Source: Reticulascus tulasneorum
Lineage: Eukaryota > Ascomycota > Sordariomycetes > Glomerellales > Reticulascaceae
NCBI GenBank assembly: GCA_001557505.1
Contig: LSAX01000009.1
Location: 868,001-932,000 of the forward strand
Direction: 5' to 3'
Length of the DNA: 64,000 nt
The position numbers and the translations under genes are program-made. Positions 22,501 through 35,234 of the stretch are shown one piece after another; position 1 is the stretch's first letter; each line of letters begins with the position of its first letter. Below the pieces are notes generated by a model that was not told where the DNA came from, searched no databases, and worked only from the letters and a program-made list of their open reading frames with translations.

Positions 22501-25051
22501 AGATTTTCGACACTTGGGATGAGATCCCTGACTCCAAAGAGCCGTTATTGAAGTTCCGTGAGAAGCAAATTGTGCGAGTGCGCGTGATGGGTCTTCATGA
22601 TGCGAAAAATCATCGATTCCTTCCCATTTCGCATCGCTCAACTCATTCTATACTTGAGCTGACCTCGAAGCCAAGCGATCTGGCAGCGGAAAAGCTGGTC
22701 GTTTTGTCTATGGACAAAGTCCAGGTTGGATCCTCCCATATCGCTTTTGTCAACAATATTGGACACAACTGCCTGTGGGTGAATCTGTCGCCTACTGTTC
22801 GTGGAAGAATCAATGCCATGGATGCTTCGGATGATCTGTCCCAAGTTAGGAATCTCACGGCAAACTTCCCTATTGGCTCAGCCCTCCGAGTTCGAGTCCT
22901 AGCTGTCGACCCGGACAGAAACCGGCTAGATCTCTCTGCTCGATCATCAAACTCGTCGAATGACATAGGTTGGGACTCTATAAAGCCGAACATGGTCGTC
23001 CCGGGCAGGATCACAAAGGTGAACGACCGTCAAGTTATGGTGAAGCTGAGCGATTCCGTTTCGGGCCCTATCCATTTACCAGATTTCTTCGACGACTATG
23101 ACCAAGTGAATACGCTCAAGTACACTAAAAACGATGTGGTCCGAGTTTCCGTCGTAGAACTCGACAAGAGCAATAAGAGACTGAGGTTGTCGACTCGCCC
23201 TTCTCGCATTCTCAGCTCTACGTCCCAAGTGATAGACCGAGAAATCACATCTATGTCGCAACTTTCTGTGGGAGACACGATTCGGGGCTTCGTCAAGAAT
23301 GTGACTGATAAAGGAGTCTTTGTGCTACTAGGTGGACAAGTATCAGCATTAGTGAAAATTGCAAATCTTTCAGACAGATATCTGAAAGAGTGGAAAGATC
23401 ATTTTCAAGTTGACCAGCTTGTGAACGGTCGGGTCATATCCATGGACACGGTTCTTGGTCAAGTTGAGCTCAGTCTTAAGGCCTCGGTTGCAGATCAACA
23501 CTACGTTCAACCAACTACTTTCAAAGACTTGACCGCTGGCCAGATCGTGACGGGCAAGATTCGAAAAGTCGAAGAGTTCGGCGTCTTCATTGTTGTTGAC
23601 AATTCTGCCAACGTGAGTGGCTTATGTCATCGAACAGAGATGGCGGAGGCACCCGTCAAGGATGCCAAAAAGCTCTACAAGGAAGGCGACGTTGTGAAGG
23701 CCAAAGTTCTAAGCGTGGATGTTGACAAGAAGAGGATCAATTTCGGACTCAAGCCATCGTACTTTGATGAAGACACGGATATGGACGACGACGAGAACGG
23801 CGACGCCGGTGCTGCGCTCGATTCCGATGAGGACGAAGGTGTTGATGTTGACATGGAGGACGGGGGAATTGCCATTGCTATTACGGGCACTGACAATCTT
23901 GACGAATCTGGAGATGATGATGCTGAAGACGACAACAGCGACGTCGGCACGTTCGCGCAGGCATTGGAACCATCAGATGGACTCGGAACCGGCAAATATG
24001 ACTGGACGGGAGATGCATTCGATGAATCTGACAATGCCTCAGAAGCCGGGGCGCCCGCCTCGGATCTTCCCAAGAAATTGAAGAAACAAAAGAGGTCAGA
24101 AATTCAAGTTGATCGTACCGCTGAACTGGACGCACACGGCCCGCAGACCGCCAGCGATTTCGAACGACTGCTTCTCGGACAACCGGACTCGTCGAACCTC
24201 TGGATCGCATACATGGCATTGCAGATGCAGGTCAGCGAGCTTGCCAAAGCGCGCGAGATAGCCGAGCGTGCAATTCAAAGCATTAATATACGAGAAGAGA
24301 CAGAGAAGCTCAACGTTTGGATCGCGTACCTGAATCTGGAAGTGGCATACGGCACAAGAACCACTTTAGAAGAGGTATTCAAACGCGCATGCCAATACAA
24401 TGACGAGCAGGAGATTCACGAACGCCTCACGAGTATTTATATCCAATCAGGAAAGCAGACGGTAAGTCGCTACTACCCTAAATCCTCGGCAGCTGCTAAT
24501 CTTATCAACAGCAAGCGGACGAACTGTTCCAGGCAATGTTGAAGAAGTTTGGATCGAAGTCGCCTAACGTCTGGACAAACTATGCTCACTTTCTACATGT
24601 CACGATGGGTTCTCCCGACAGAGCTCGAGCTCTCCTACCTCGGGCCACCCGCACTCTTGATGAGCGGCATGTTGCACCAGTCATGGCTAAATTCGGGGCG
24701 CTCGAGTTCCGATCCCCGAATGGCGATGCTGAGCGAGGCCGCACCACATTCGAGACTCTGCTCGCCACGTGGCCAAAGAAATTTGACCTATGGAACCAGC
24801 TGGTTGACTTGGAGGTGTCTGCCAGTGATCCAGATCCCGCTGCAGTGAGGGATGTATTTGAAAGGGGGACGAAAGTGAAGGGACTGAAGCCGAGGAGAGC
24901 AATGAAATGGTTCAAGCGATGGGCTGACTGGGAGGAGACCATGGAAACGAAGGGAAGAGACAAGGTGATGGCCAAGGCGCAGGACTGGGTTACTGTAGCG
25001 AAAACGAGGAAGGATGCCGAGGCCACGGCGGATGACGAAGACGGCGAATGA
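19589..25051 (+). CDS. RRP5: rRNA biogenesis protein RRP5
   Basis: Three exons (19589-20026, 20076-24461, 24512-25051) encode 1787 residues, close to yeast Rrp5 (1729). A Lys-rich N terminus of about 150 residues precedes a long array of S1 RNA-binding repeats (about residues 150-1370). An acidic Asp/Glu stretch follows near 1370-1480, then HAT/TPR-like helical repeats to the end. Family role: a nucleolar scaffold required for cleavages at A0-A3, so it serves both small- and large-subunit rRNA maturation. Introns are 49 and 50 nt with normal GT-AG ends; the second join gives KQTQADELFQ inside the HAT repeats. The start is the first in-frame ATG. Neighbouring genes are unrelated in function. 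Confidence 0.95.
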
Positions 25052-27014
25052 GTCTTGCATATCAGCAAGAATGGGTAACAAAAAGCTTGTGTGCAAAACC
25101 CCGAATACTTACGATCCCTATCTTGCTGGAAGAGAACGGTTCGCATTTTGTGAGGTTTCGAAGAGAATCATACTTTGACTTCTATCAATGAAACGTGAAA
25201 TACAGATTAGGTATCCTGATGCTGAAATCGTTTGGTGCCTTTATCTGGCCATTGGGCTACTGTCCACGGCGAGCGAAAGTCAACGACGTTGTACCCTAGC
25301 GGCTATCGTTCCGGGGCTGCAAAGATCCACATTAGCAATGTTGCATTATTCCCCGGCACTCGCCTACACTTCACCGTATGCGGTTTAGCGCAGGAGGCTC
25401 AAGTGAGCTAGGGACATGATCTCTGCTAGGGTGGGATCTTCGCATTTCCTTCTCCGCGAAACATTCATCCCGCCCGCGTATGACCCATTGCAGAGTCGCT
25501 TGAGATTCTTATCATCTTCTCTCGTGGCAGCCTAGTCTCGGAGGCAGCGATTTCGACAAGTCGAACATATCTACATATGATATGAGAGGCTGGTTTTTCG
25601 TGTGCATTGACCCAATATCTCCCATGCATGTTGTGACAGCTGTCTTATCATCAGTCTTCTGAGTGGTTGATTCTGGCAGCCACCGACGGATCTAGGAGGG
25701 CGATCCTTGCTCCGGAAGCCGCGCCACAGCTGAACTGTGGAAGTGGGAGAATTTTGGAATTCCCCGGTGCAACAAAGAACATGCTCGGCCTGGGCTAGCT
25801 CGTGAGATAGAGCTGGACTCAGCTGCCGAGACCCATTCGATCCTCCCCCGCACTGCCTTTGTTCTTTGATGGAAGCAGCGAAATTTCAGTTTTGTCGCCT
25901 TTCGCCTCCAAATAAACCTCTCGCATCTGAGAAACGGTAATGCCCTCCTACTTACGAAGGTAGCCCACGGAACTAAGAAGTTGCCGTCTTGTTACATCTG
26001 AAGTCAATTCTCTAATATCTACAGAATCATAACTGTGATGTCCTTCACATGGCTGGGCCCTTTCCTGAATCGTATGATATTGCACGAGTCGTGCATGGCT
26101 TCGCTGGCTGTGACATTATGCGAGTATAACTCGGCCGAAGGCACATATCAGCCTTGATCCTGGCACACCCTAGGGTCGCCGTTGGTGTCAACTGGATCAA
26201 TAGTGTCGGTGAACGTCCGCAGCCCCGACCGATTGCCCACCGCCACTTTCCGTTGAGTTCTGGACTGCGAACAAGTTCAATAGATCCCAAATGGACAGGC
26301 GTGGCGATCCTTGGCCGATGCCTAGAAGGGGTATCTCAGCCGCCACAGACCCAATCGTGCGTTTGCTTATCTGTGGGTGCCCGACACGAATTGCGGCACC
26401 GGTGGGCTGGGTGTCCGACGTGACTATTGTTAGCCCAGCCATTCTAGACCGTGTGTATTGACGAATAGAAGATCTCGAGTTGGGGCTGACACCAATGAGG
26501 CTGACTTTGCTGGCGGTTGGTGGGGAAAGCCAAGGCTTCCCGGCATCAGCAGCGGCGACTAAGCTCCCTCTCTTTATCGTTCAGCACGGCTCAGGAACCG
26601 AAAACAAGGTCGGCCACAAAGCCCTGGGTTGGTAACTTTGCGCGAGTGAGCAGTAATTCGATCCAATTCTGTCATCCCTATGCAATTGATGTAGCCTGGA
26701 TCCATGTGGCGTCGAGCTAGGCCCTGATCAATGCTCGTTTGCCCCAATGTGAAGCTTGTGCAGAGGCACTGTGCTCGAACTTGGGTCGGAGCCACCCGGT
26801 TACGGCTCTCTGGGTCTAAATGCTGTTTGATCTCACTAGAAAGACGGAGTATATAGTGCTCGATGTCCTCTCCGCATTCCCAATTCCGTTGGAATACCTC
26901 CAATCTGCGATTCTTTAGCAAATAGGGGAGAAGTACACGTGCTCCTCTGGAATTCTCTCGTTCTAGGACTTCTCTCGTTCTACCACTTCTACAAAATTCT
27001 CACACCACTTCGCA
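25052..27014. other. Gene-free interval upstream of peroxidase
   Basis: Nearly 2 kb without a recognisable gene; open frames are short and unlike any family I know. The last 70 bases are the leader of the peroxidase gene and carry a 13-bp direct repeat (26953-26965 and 26970-26982) rich in pyrimidines. Confidence 0.55.
26953..26982 (+). repeat. 13-bp direct repeat in peroxidase leader
   Basis: TTCTCTCGTTCTA occurs twice, 17 bp apart start to start, immediately upstream of the peroxidase start codon at 27015. Pyrimidine-rich repeats in fungal leaders may mark the transcription start area; no further function is shown. Confidence 0.6.
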
Positions 27015-28311
27015 ATGTACTTCTCCTCTTTGCTCATCACCTCGCTAGCCCTGGCGACCGTGCCAATGGTTCTAGGATATCCCGGAATGGGCAAGCAACT
27101 CGCGGAGATCGTGGCCCGCGAGGATGGCGCCGCCGATGCAGGCGACTCAACCGAGCTCTTGGGTGATCTCGTCACCCTCAGTGACAAGGAGCTGACTCCC
27201 GTCGGAAAGGACATCAAGAAGCTTCTCCAAGGCAAAGGAAACCCCGAGTCTAATGACAAATACTCCAAGGTCCCGGGGAAAGGCACGGAGCAATGCAAGA
27301 AAGACACGTGCTGCATATGGAAATACATTGCCGATGATATGCAAAGCCTCTTTGCGGGCAGATCTGGTCGTTGTACAAAGTGGGCTCGATTTGCGGTCCG
27401 TCTCGGCTTCCATGATGCAGGCACGTGGTCGAAGACTACTGCTGCTCAGGGGTTAGGTGGTGGGGCAGACGGGAGCATTGTGCTTGGAAACGAGTTGGGA
27501 CGGGGGGAGAACAGCGGCTTGGCGGAGATTGGAGAAAAGATGCAGAAGCTGTACAACAAGTACAACACAAATGGCTACGCTGTGAGCATGGCAGATCTCG
27601 TCCAGATGGGTGCCACCGTTGCGACTGTTGTGTGTCCGCTTGGCCCGCGCATCCGTTCCTTCGTCGGCCGGAAGGATAGTAGTATCCCTGCGCCAGACGG
27701 TTTGCTACCAAACGTTAGCGCCCCTGCCGATGAACTCATAGCACTCTTCCGTGACAAGACCATTGGGCCACACGGGCTAGTTGCACTTGTTGGCGCGCAC
27801 ACCACCAGTCAACAGCACTTCGTCGACACTTCACGATCCGGTGACCCACAGGATAGCACGCCCGGTGTTTGGGATGTGCTTTTCTATCCGCAGACGACAA
27901 ACAAAGCACCTAAGCGGATCTTCAAGTTTCCAAGCGATGTCGCTCTTGCCGCCCATCCTGAAACAAGGGACGAATGGAATGAATTCGCTGGTAAGGGTGG
28001 TCAGAGTCATTGGAATGAGGTAAGCTTTGTGTGCATAGTCCCATCCCTGTTGCATGGTCCTCACCTAGATCAAAGGCTAACAAGCTAACTAGGACTTTGC
28101 ACGAGAATACATCCGCCTTTCTCTGCTCGGCGTAAACAACATCAACCAGTTGACAGAGTGCACGAAAGTCTTGCCACCAATGATCAAGAGCTTCAAGAAC
28201 CCGGATCAAAAGAAGATCGACAAGTGGCTGGATAGTATAACGAACAAGGGCAAGGGGAAGAAGATTGCGGATGACCTTGATAATGGTGACGTTGTTGTGG
28301 ATGATGTGTAG
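27015..28311 (+). CDS. Secreted class II haem peroxidase (ligninase-like)
   Basis: Two exons (27015-28019, 28093-28311), 407 residues. A hydrophobic signal peptide covers about residues 1-21, followed by an acidic propeptide-like region. The plant-type peroxidase core has distal Arg129 and His133 in RLGFHDAG, a calcium-site motif GGGADGS near 148-154, and proximal His262 in VGAHTTSQQHF. Cysteine spacing fits the disulfides of class II enzymes. This ascomycete clade is related to ligninolytic peroxidases, but Mn-binding or a surface catalytic tryptophan cannot be confirmed by eye. Expected reaction: H2O2-dependent oxidation of phenolic or other substrates outside the cell. The 73-nt intron has a GCTAAC branch site. 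The C-terminal tail is Lys/Asp-rich. Confidence 0.9.
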
Positions 28312-28651
28312 AAAGTAGCTTGTGTTTACCTTGCTCCTGAGTTGGGCATGTATATAAAGTAGTCGGATTAATATGTAGTATCGGTTGCTCTATGAGCATC
28401 TATTGCTTTGGCTTGGCGCTTGGGCTTGGATATGAAAAAGGGGTTTCATGTTGAAATGCTAGGGTTTAAATATGGCTTAGAAGATACCAGTATTATACTT
28501 TAATGAATAAACGTAATCCTATTAGTAGTGTACTACACAATAACATCGAAGAAAGATACTTCCTGGGTAATATCATGTAGTAACATGCTATAATAAGCGT
28601 ATGGATTGGTATCTTCATGAACACGGATCCGATCATGTATTCCGCCCAGCG
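28312..28651. other. Convergent 3' flanks, AT-rich
   Basis: This stretch lies between the stops of the peroxidase (plus) and the NACHT-ankyrin gene (minus). It is AT-rich from about 28450, as expected for 3' UTRs and poly(A) signals. No gene. Confidence 0.55.
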
Positions 28652-31600
28652 TTAGTTCTTCTGCTTGAATGTTTCTAATATCGAGGTCCTTCGTTCCGAC
28701 GCCGCAACATCTAGTCCTGTTCTTCCCTTGGTGTCTTCCGCTAGTATGTCGACGCCCTTTTGTCTCACGAGGAACTGAAATACTTCCGCATCGTGTTTCC
28801 CTGGCCGCATCTGATACTGAGGCAGCACCGATCCATCTGCCCTGGCGCAACGCGCTACTACGTGCAGCGCCGTGTCACCCACTTTATTCCGCACGTTCAG
28901 ATCCGCCGTGGAAAAGAAATCATCGAAGTTCCCCACGTGGCACTTCAGATCGTCCACGAACTTCCACTGCCACCGTCTTTGGACCGTGTTCGCGTGGTGA
29001 GTAAGATAATGAAACAGTGGGGGGCTCCCGGTGGCCGTGCCGTCGAGAGCATTGATATCCATACCGGAGTCGAGGCACTGCTGCCAGAGACGCTTGCAGG
29101 ATGGAAGGAAGTCTCTTGGCTGCAGGGTGAGGCGTATCCAGGCCTCCCCATCGTGCTCGGGACCAGCTATGTGGTGCGTGAGGCACTGTGCACCTATCCG
29201 GTGCAGCGGAGTATAGCCGTCTGGGTCGATGACAGACTCACTGATATTGACGCCAAGAGAGAGAAGCGCTTCGACCGTGGCAGGACGGAGAATACGGAGC
29301 GCAAGCTGGATGGGGGTGAAACCATGATTGTCTTTGACGAGCACTAGCGAATGTGTCTCGGGGCGATCTAGGAACTCCAGGATATGGCCCTCGCGGACGT
29401 ACTGGTTACGCAGGAGGATATGCTATAGAATGGTTCAGAAAGTGACGAGATGGCAAAACATTTGTGGGTGCAAAACTTACCAAAGCATTCTTGCCATCTG
29501 CATCCACTGCAAAGACATCGGCGCCATTATCCATCATCTTCAAGAATAGACCACTCGAGTCCCATTTTTCCTCCGATTTTAAATCGACAATGTTATCATC
29601 GAGTTTCGCGTCTTTCTCCATCCGATACGCCCAGGAATCCTTCCAGGACATCCGCGAGTCGCAGGCTGCGAGAAATACCGTTACGCCTGTCTCATCCCGC
29701 TTGTTGAAATCAATCCTGTCGGAATACTCAAACATAATGTCCAGGTAAATCTTAGGACACTCAATGTACTTGAACACATAATGCAGCAATGTGACTTGAG
29801 CCTCCCTCTTGGCATTTTTTTCTTCGCCTGCTTCATTCACGTTGTCCTCGTCTGTGGCATTGCCCTCGTCTGTGGCATTGCTCTCGTCACTTTGTGGAAT
29901 CACGGCAAAGGGATCTGCACCTCTGTTCAGCAGCAGCCTGATGATATGGGACCGGCGGTCTTCTCCAGTACCAGACTGCGTCACCTGAGTGTAATCAGAG
30001 TATAGCAGCGCACTCTGCAGTGGTAAAGCTGGAGTCCCTTCGAAAATAGGCGTTGTGTGTATCTCCCAATCCAGGGTTTCAAATGTGTACACGGGGCTTT
30101 CCTCGACTCGGTTCACGTCGACACCGCTATCTAGAGCCGTCTGTACAAGACTGGGATTCAGCCTACCGATGCCGAGCCATAACGACTTGTTCATCTGCTT
30201 CGCAAGATCAAAGCCATGATCGCGGAGGACTTGAAGCACCGCTGAAGATTCTGTCACGTCGATACTGGTACGCCCCTCGTGGTCTTCGATGTACGGATCA
30301 GCACCAAGATTTAAGAGAAGCTTCACAAAGCGCGCGGCGAGCGGCCCGCTGTTACTGCATGCGTGGTGAAGAGCAGTTTTCCCTTCCGCATCCGCAGCAT
30401 CGACGTGAGACCCCTTTCTCACAAGATACCCAATGGCCTCAAGGTGCCAAAACTGCTGCACACCAGCGAGGTGCTGAAGTACAGTCGCGTATCTCCGAAT
30501 TGTGCGATGTGTGTTATTTCCGGTGTATGCGATCGTCTGCGCGTTAACGTCCACGCCGCAATCTTCTATCAGCACTCGCAACATCTCCACATTCGGGACT
30601 TTACGTTGACATGCAATGTGGAGAATAGGGTGAATTTTCCAATCCGTGGGCTGGTAGAAATCCCAAAGTGTCCTTATTTTCTCGGGGTTCCAAATCTCAA
30701 CCTCGTGGGATCTCCCTGACTCAGCTGGCGGCTGAGCGTTGGGGTTGTCATTGAGTAATTCGAGCGTCCACTTGTCGATGGGTGTATTTTCTGGATCTTG
30801 ATCTCGGCGAGCCGTGTCTCCGAGTATTGACATAACCTCTGTGAGACCAGTTAGAGCTACAGCCTCGAGGAAGGAGTATTCCCGATAGAAATATCTGCTG
30901 GAGAGGCTGTCTGACGGCTCTTTTAGACTGATGCAAACGAAAAAATTTGCGTCAGACATTTTGAGCCAAGTTATGTCAGCAGGGGAGAACGTGGATATCG
31001 ATTCCCATGGATTGCGGAGCACCTCTTGTTTTGCGGATGCCTCGAGTGATTCCAGTAGGGACACAGCTTCCTTGTTTGTTGGGCCGCGAAGAACTACTTT
31101 AAGTTGCTCACGACACTCCAACACGGGGAGAATGACTGTACAGTCCAGCTCAGACGCTAGATGAGCAGGTGTAAATCCATCGGGCCATGTTTTCGCTGAA
31201 GGATCTGCACCAGCCGCCAGCAAAGCTTTCACAACAGCAAGAATGGACAGATCTGCGTTCTCAAGGACGTATGAAGAATACGTCGGCTCCCTCCTGTTTC
31301 CTTTCAGATCCATATGCTGGAAGCGGTTGGGATACTGCTGAAGAGGGTGAGGAACATAGCGCCTAAACCGGTCAAAGAGTATGTCCTTTTCCTTGGTGCC
31401 CGGAATCTCATTGCGCGTCCACTTGCGATGCTCCCTAGTAAAAAGGCAGCACGCATGCAAAATCGTCCAGCCATGCTTGTCCTCGACTGCCACATCAGCA
31501 CCAGCACGGAGCAGTGCATTAACGGACTCAGCCACTCCAGAGATAGCGGCATCAAAGAGAGGGGTACAACCCTCATCATCTCTGCCGTCGACGAGGTCGG

Positions 31601-34600
31601 GGACTTGGTCGATGAGATATGATAGGACAGTAGAATTCCGAGCCCGAGCTGCGAGATGCAGTATATTTCTACCGTCTTTCGCGCACAGTTTCATGTTTGC
31701 TCCTCTATCAATTAAAACCTGGACGTACTCCATGGCACAGTCCCACGTGCTCGTCACTGCCAGGTGGAGTGGTGCGATGCCCTCGTTATCTTGTGCATCC
31801 ATATCGATACCCTCAACTGTCCCAGTAAGAAACTCGAGCACATGAGTGAGATGTATCGATGGGTATCGGGGTGACCCATATGGTCTTTTTGCGGTATCAT
31901 CGAAGTAGAAATGTAATGGTGTACGTCCTGTCTTGGTCCTTGCCCCTGGAGAAAGTCCATAGTCGATTAGCTGCTGTAGAAATGAAAACAACCAGGGATC
32001 TTTCTCGGCAACATCGCGGTGCCATTCATATCTGTATAGCGGTGCCGTTATATGTAGTAAGGAACATCCCTGGTCATCGACCTGCAGCGGATTGCATCCC
32101 ATTTCAACAAGCTCTCGGAGACGCTCCAAGCTCGGGGGTTCAGACCCTAACCGCCAGGTAGATACATCCAAGAGCCGGTGTAGAAGCCCTCTTCCCTGTT
32201 TGTCTGTGGCGTTATTATTCGCGCCTAAGTCAATAAGGGCATTAAAGTTCTGTTTATCCCCCACAGCCAATAATAGAGGCGTTGCGCCATCGTCATCCGT
32301 GACATCGATGGAAGCCCCTGCCGCGATCACAGCACGGAAGAAATCCACAGGTGTCCCCTTATTCTTCGGTTCGTCGTCGTTCTCATCAGACGCAGGCATA
32401 TGCAAGTTTTTCAAGACAACAAACATCACTTGATCAATAGAATGCATCGCCGATCGTGCTCCAAGTAGCAGCGAGAACGTTTCGGCGTCGCAGCAAGTCA
32501 ATGCCTCCTTCAGGACGTCTTCAGGCGATCCGCCAGCGTCGATTGTAGCGCCATTCCGCACAAAACACGAGGCAAGCTCGGCCCGTGTGTTGTATTCAAT
32601 AGTCTCATGGCCTTTCCGTTCGCCAAACATTGCAAATTTACCCCAGTCGAAGTCGTCCCAGAACAGCCCTAGTGCTAGCCTAGGAGGACGGCCGGGGCAT
32701 TCCCACAAGGCGTTGATATCAGCCCCATGGTCGAGCAGGATCTCTATGAGAGTAACATCTATGTGTTTATTAACAGCACGGTGGATAATCGCAGCGCCTT
32801 TTTTGTCTCTAGCGGAAACGTCTGCACCTGCATCTAGCAAGCATTTCAGAGGTTTGCGGACTGATTTGTTAAAAGACCTAGGAAAGAGACAAAGAGCAGG
32901 CGTGTCACCCATCCCATCTCTGGTATTCAAGTCTGCGCCCTCATCTATTAAAAGGTTAAAGATCTCATACGAGATATCATGGTTACCATCATACCAACTC
33001 CCAGCTAGAGCATGGAGTACGGTTCTTTCAGTCTCTGGTTGCGGGGTGGCTGAGTCCAGGCTCGAATATTTGACTATCGACTCTCTACCGTTGATATCTC
33101 GGGAGAACGGTAGGAGCATCCTTACACAATCGACGTGTCCAGAGATTTTATTCTGAGCAGCGCACGCTTGATAGAGAGCTGTCCCTTCCTTTCTCTTTGC
33201 CGCTGCATTAGCTTTGTGTTCTAGGAGGACCTCGACCATATCATGAAATCCTCGAACGGCATATCCACACAGGAGCTCTCCAGTCTCTTCATCTTGAAGG
33301 TGCGGTAACACTAGTGAGAGGCACGCCTTGGAAGTGTCCAAAAGCTTCTTGATCAGACATTTCCGCTCATAGCTGTTCTCATTGGGGTCTAATCCAGCTT
33401 TACACAACAGCAATTCTAACACTGACTCATATTTATGTAAAATTGCGCTCTGAATCATATTAGAACAGCTGTTTCGGTCGATAACTTCATTCATAGTCTC
33501 AGAGCTTGTTTCTGGCCAGATCAGCCGCATGATATCTGCGTGCCCACGGGCGCAAGCGAGCTCGAGTGGTGTGGTATGTGCGCCACATCTATTATTGTTC
33601 GATGAGGGGTCTGGCATATCATCTTGTTTGACAAGCCTCTTTGTAAACTCTGTGAGACCCGCAACAGCCGCAATATGAAGTGGGGAGTCGAGATATATGC
33701 TCTTAAATGACAAAGTATGGAATTGGAGCCGATATTCCTGGTCATCAGGACGATCCTTGCACTTACACAAGGCATAGATTGTATTGAAGAGTTCTTCGTC
33801 AATCAGGTCTTGAGTATAAGAAGCGTGGTATTCCCAATTTTCCAGTGCATACTCGTAGAACGGTAAACTGACTATAAGCTCGTCTGACGTATCGTCATTG
33901 AACATGCTCGAGGCGGTTATAAGAGTCTCAAAGCACGCTACCGCCATATCTTTGTGTATTGTGCGAGCTCTTAAAACTGGGAATTGGAGTGTTTTGGGAA
34001 TCTTGGCATCGGATTTCTTATCATCCACAAGAAACTCGGTGAAGGAGTGATGGATGACTTGTACGGTCTCGTCTTCCAGGATCTGCAGCAGTGGATGGCA
34101 GGCAAACCGGGCAATGTTCTTCGATTTCTCCAGTGTGCCTGTTCCCAGATGATGTTGCAGGAATCCAGCCAGCTCTCGGAGACGCAACGGCCGGGCAGAA
34201 TGTGTGACTAAGCTCAGGAGCGTGTGCTGAACTTTAATGTCAATGCCCAATTCTTCTGACTGCTTTGCGAGCAACTCATTGTACATGTCTTGGAGACCAG
34301 CTGGGAGAGAAGTCGCAGCGATGTTTCCGTGATTTGCCAGCTCAGGGAGGATTTGGTCAACCAGAAGTCGGGCATATAAGAAGAGCCCGCGAGCCTTCGT
34401 TGCGATATCCCCAGCCAACGTTTGGCGGTTCCCCGAGTCCAACGAGCTAATCTCCGCTAATCGGTGGTTAATGTACAGCTCAATCTCCGCTCCAACTCTG
34501 TCTTCTTCTAGACTGATATGGATAATCGATGTTGCAGAAAGACAGCTGTGCAGGTCTTGTCTCGGCCGGCTGGTCATGAACAGCTTGACACTTTCCGGGC

Positions 34601-35234
34601 GGAAGGTCGCTAATCTGTTGAGGCGCTGGAAGAACAGCGAAGAATCTCTTATGTCCATTTCATCGAGGGCATCAGCCACACAGAAAACCTTTGGTATTCC
34701 AGCCAGGCCCTTCAGAAAATATTCCCAGAATTCGTTGGCAGAGACATCGGCAAGTTTGCTCTTGATCATGGGCTGGAGTGCACCTTGGAGTGCGATGCTA
34801 TATGGCAGGAGTTGAACTAACCAATCCCGAATGAGAGACATCGAATATCTGTTTGCGAGAATGATGTGGCGGAAGAAGAAGAACAAAATGGGCGTCTGGG
34901 ATCCTTCGGTTTCCCTCAGGTGTTCCACAATGGAGGCTACAAGAACCGACTTTCCGGCTCCTGGTACTCCCTTAATCCACAAGCTTCCATGGTGAGGCGA
35001 GTTATGCCACTGCCGATAGCGCTCGGTATTGCAGAGCCACACTCCTGTGCCTGGTGCACGGCTGAGAAGATGCCGGTTGAACTCGCTGGACTTGGAATTG
35101 TAATCCGTTGGCTCGAGCCACTTTACGATTTTGGCGAGGTCTTTCGCAGGAAGTTGTGCTTCATGAGGTTGCACTACGTCGAAGTCATCGGATCCGACGT
35201 CGCTACCAGACGATAGATGATCAGAATAATTCAT
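28652..35234 (-). CDS. NACHT-ankyrin NLR-type protein
   Basis: Two exons (35234-29481 and 29422-28652) join across a 58-nt GT-AG intron to 2174 residues; the join, GKNAL to HILLRNQ, falls within one ankyrin repeat. A short acidic leader (about 40 residues) is followed by a WLEPTDYNSKS linker, the P-loop GVPGAGKS at 89-96, a Walker B-like VFCVADALDEMD at about 183-194 and a helical region to about 450. The remaining roughly 1600 residues are ankyrin repeats, many with clear TPLH or GADIN motifs. This is a STAND ATPase of the fungal NLR type; relatives act in self/non-self recognition and programmed cell death. No N-terminal effector domain (HET, HeLo, PNP-like, lipase) is visible. An 18-bp tandem duplication at 29846-29881 encodes an NATDE repeat. 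Confidence 0.9.
29846..29881 (-). repeat. 18-bp tandem duplication inside NLR gene
   Basis: Two exact 18-bp units give a repeated NATDEG/NATDED segment in an acidic linker between ankyrin repeats. The frame is kept. Replication slippage is the simplest origin. Confidence 0.8.

Noticed and set aside
29406..29480. Possible end of the NLR reading frame at 29406
   Set aside because: A 58-nt intron joins it to 257 further codons, stop included, that complete an ankyrin repeat.
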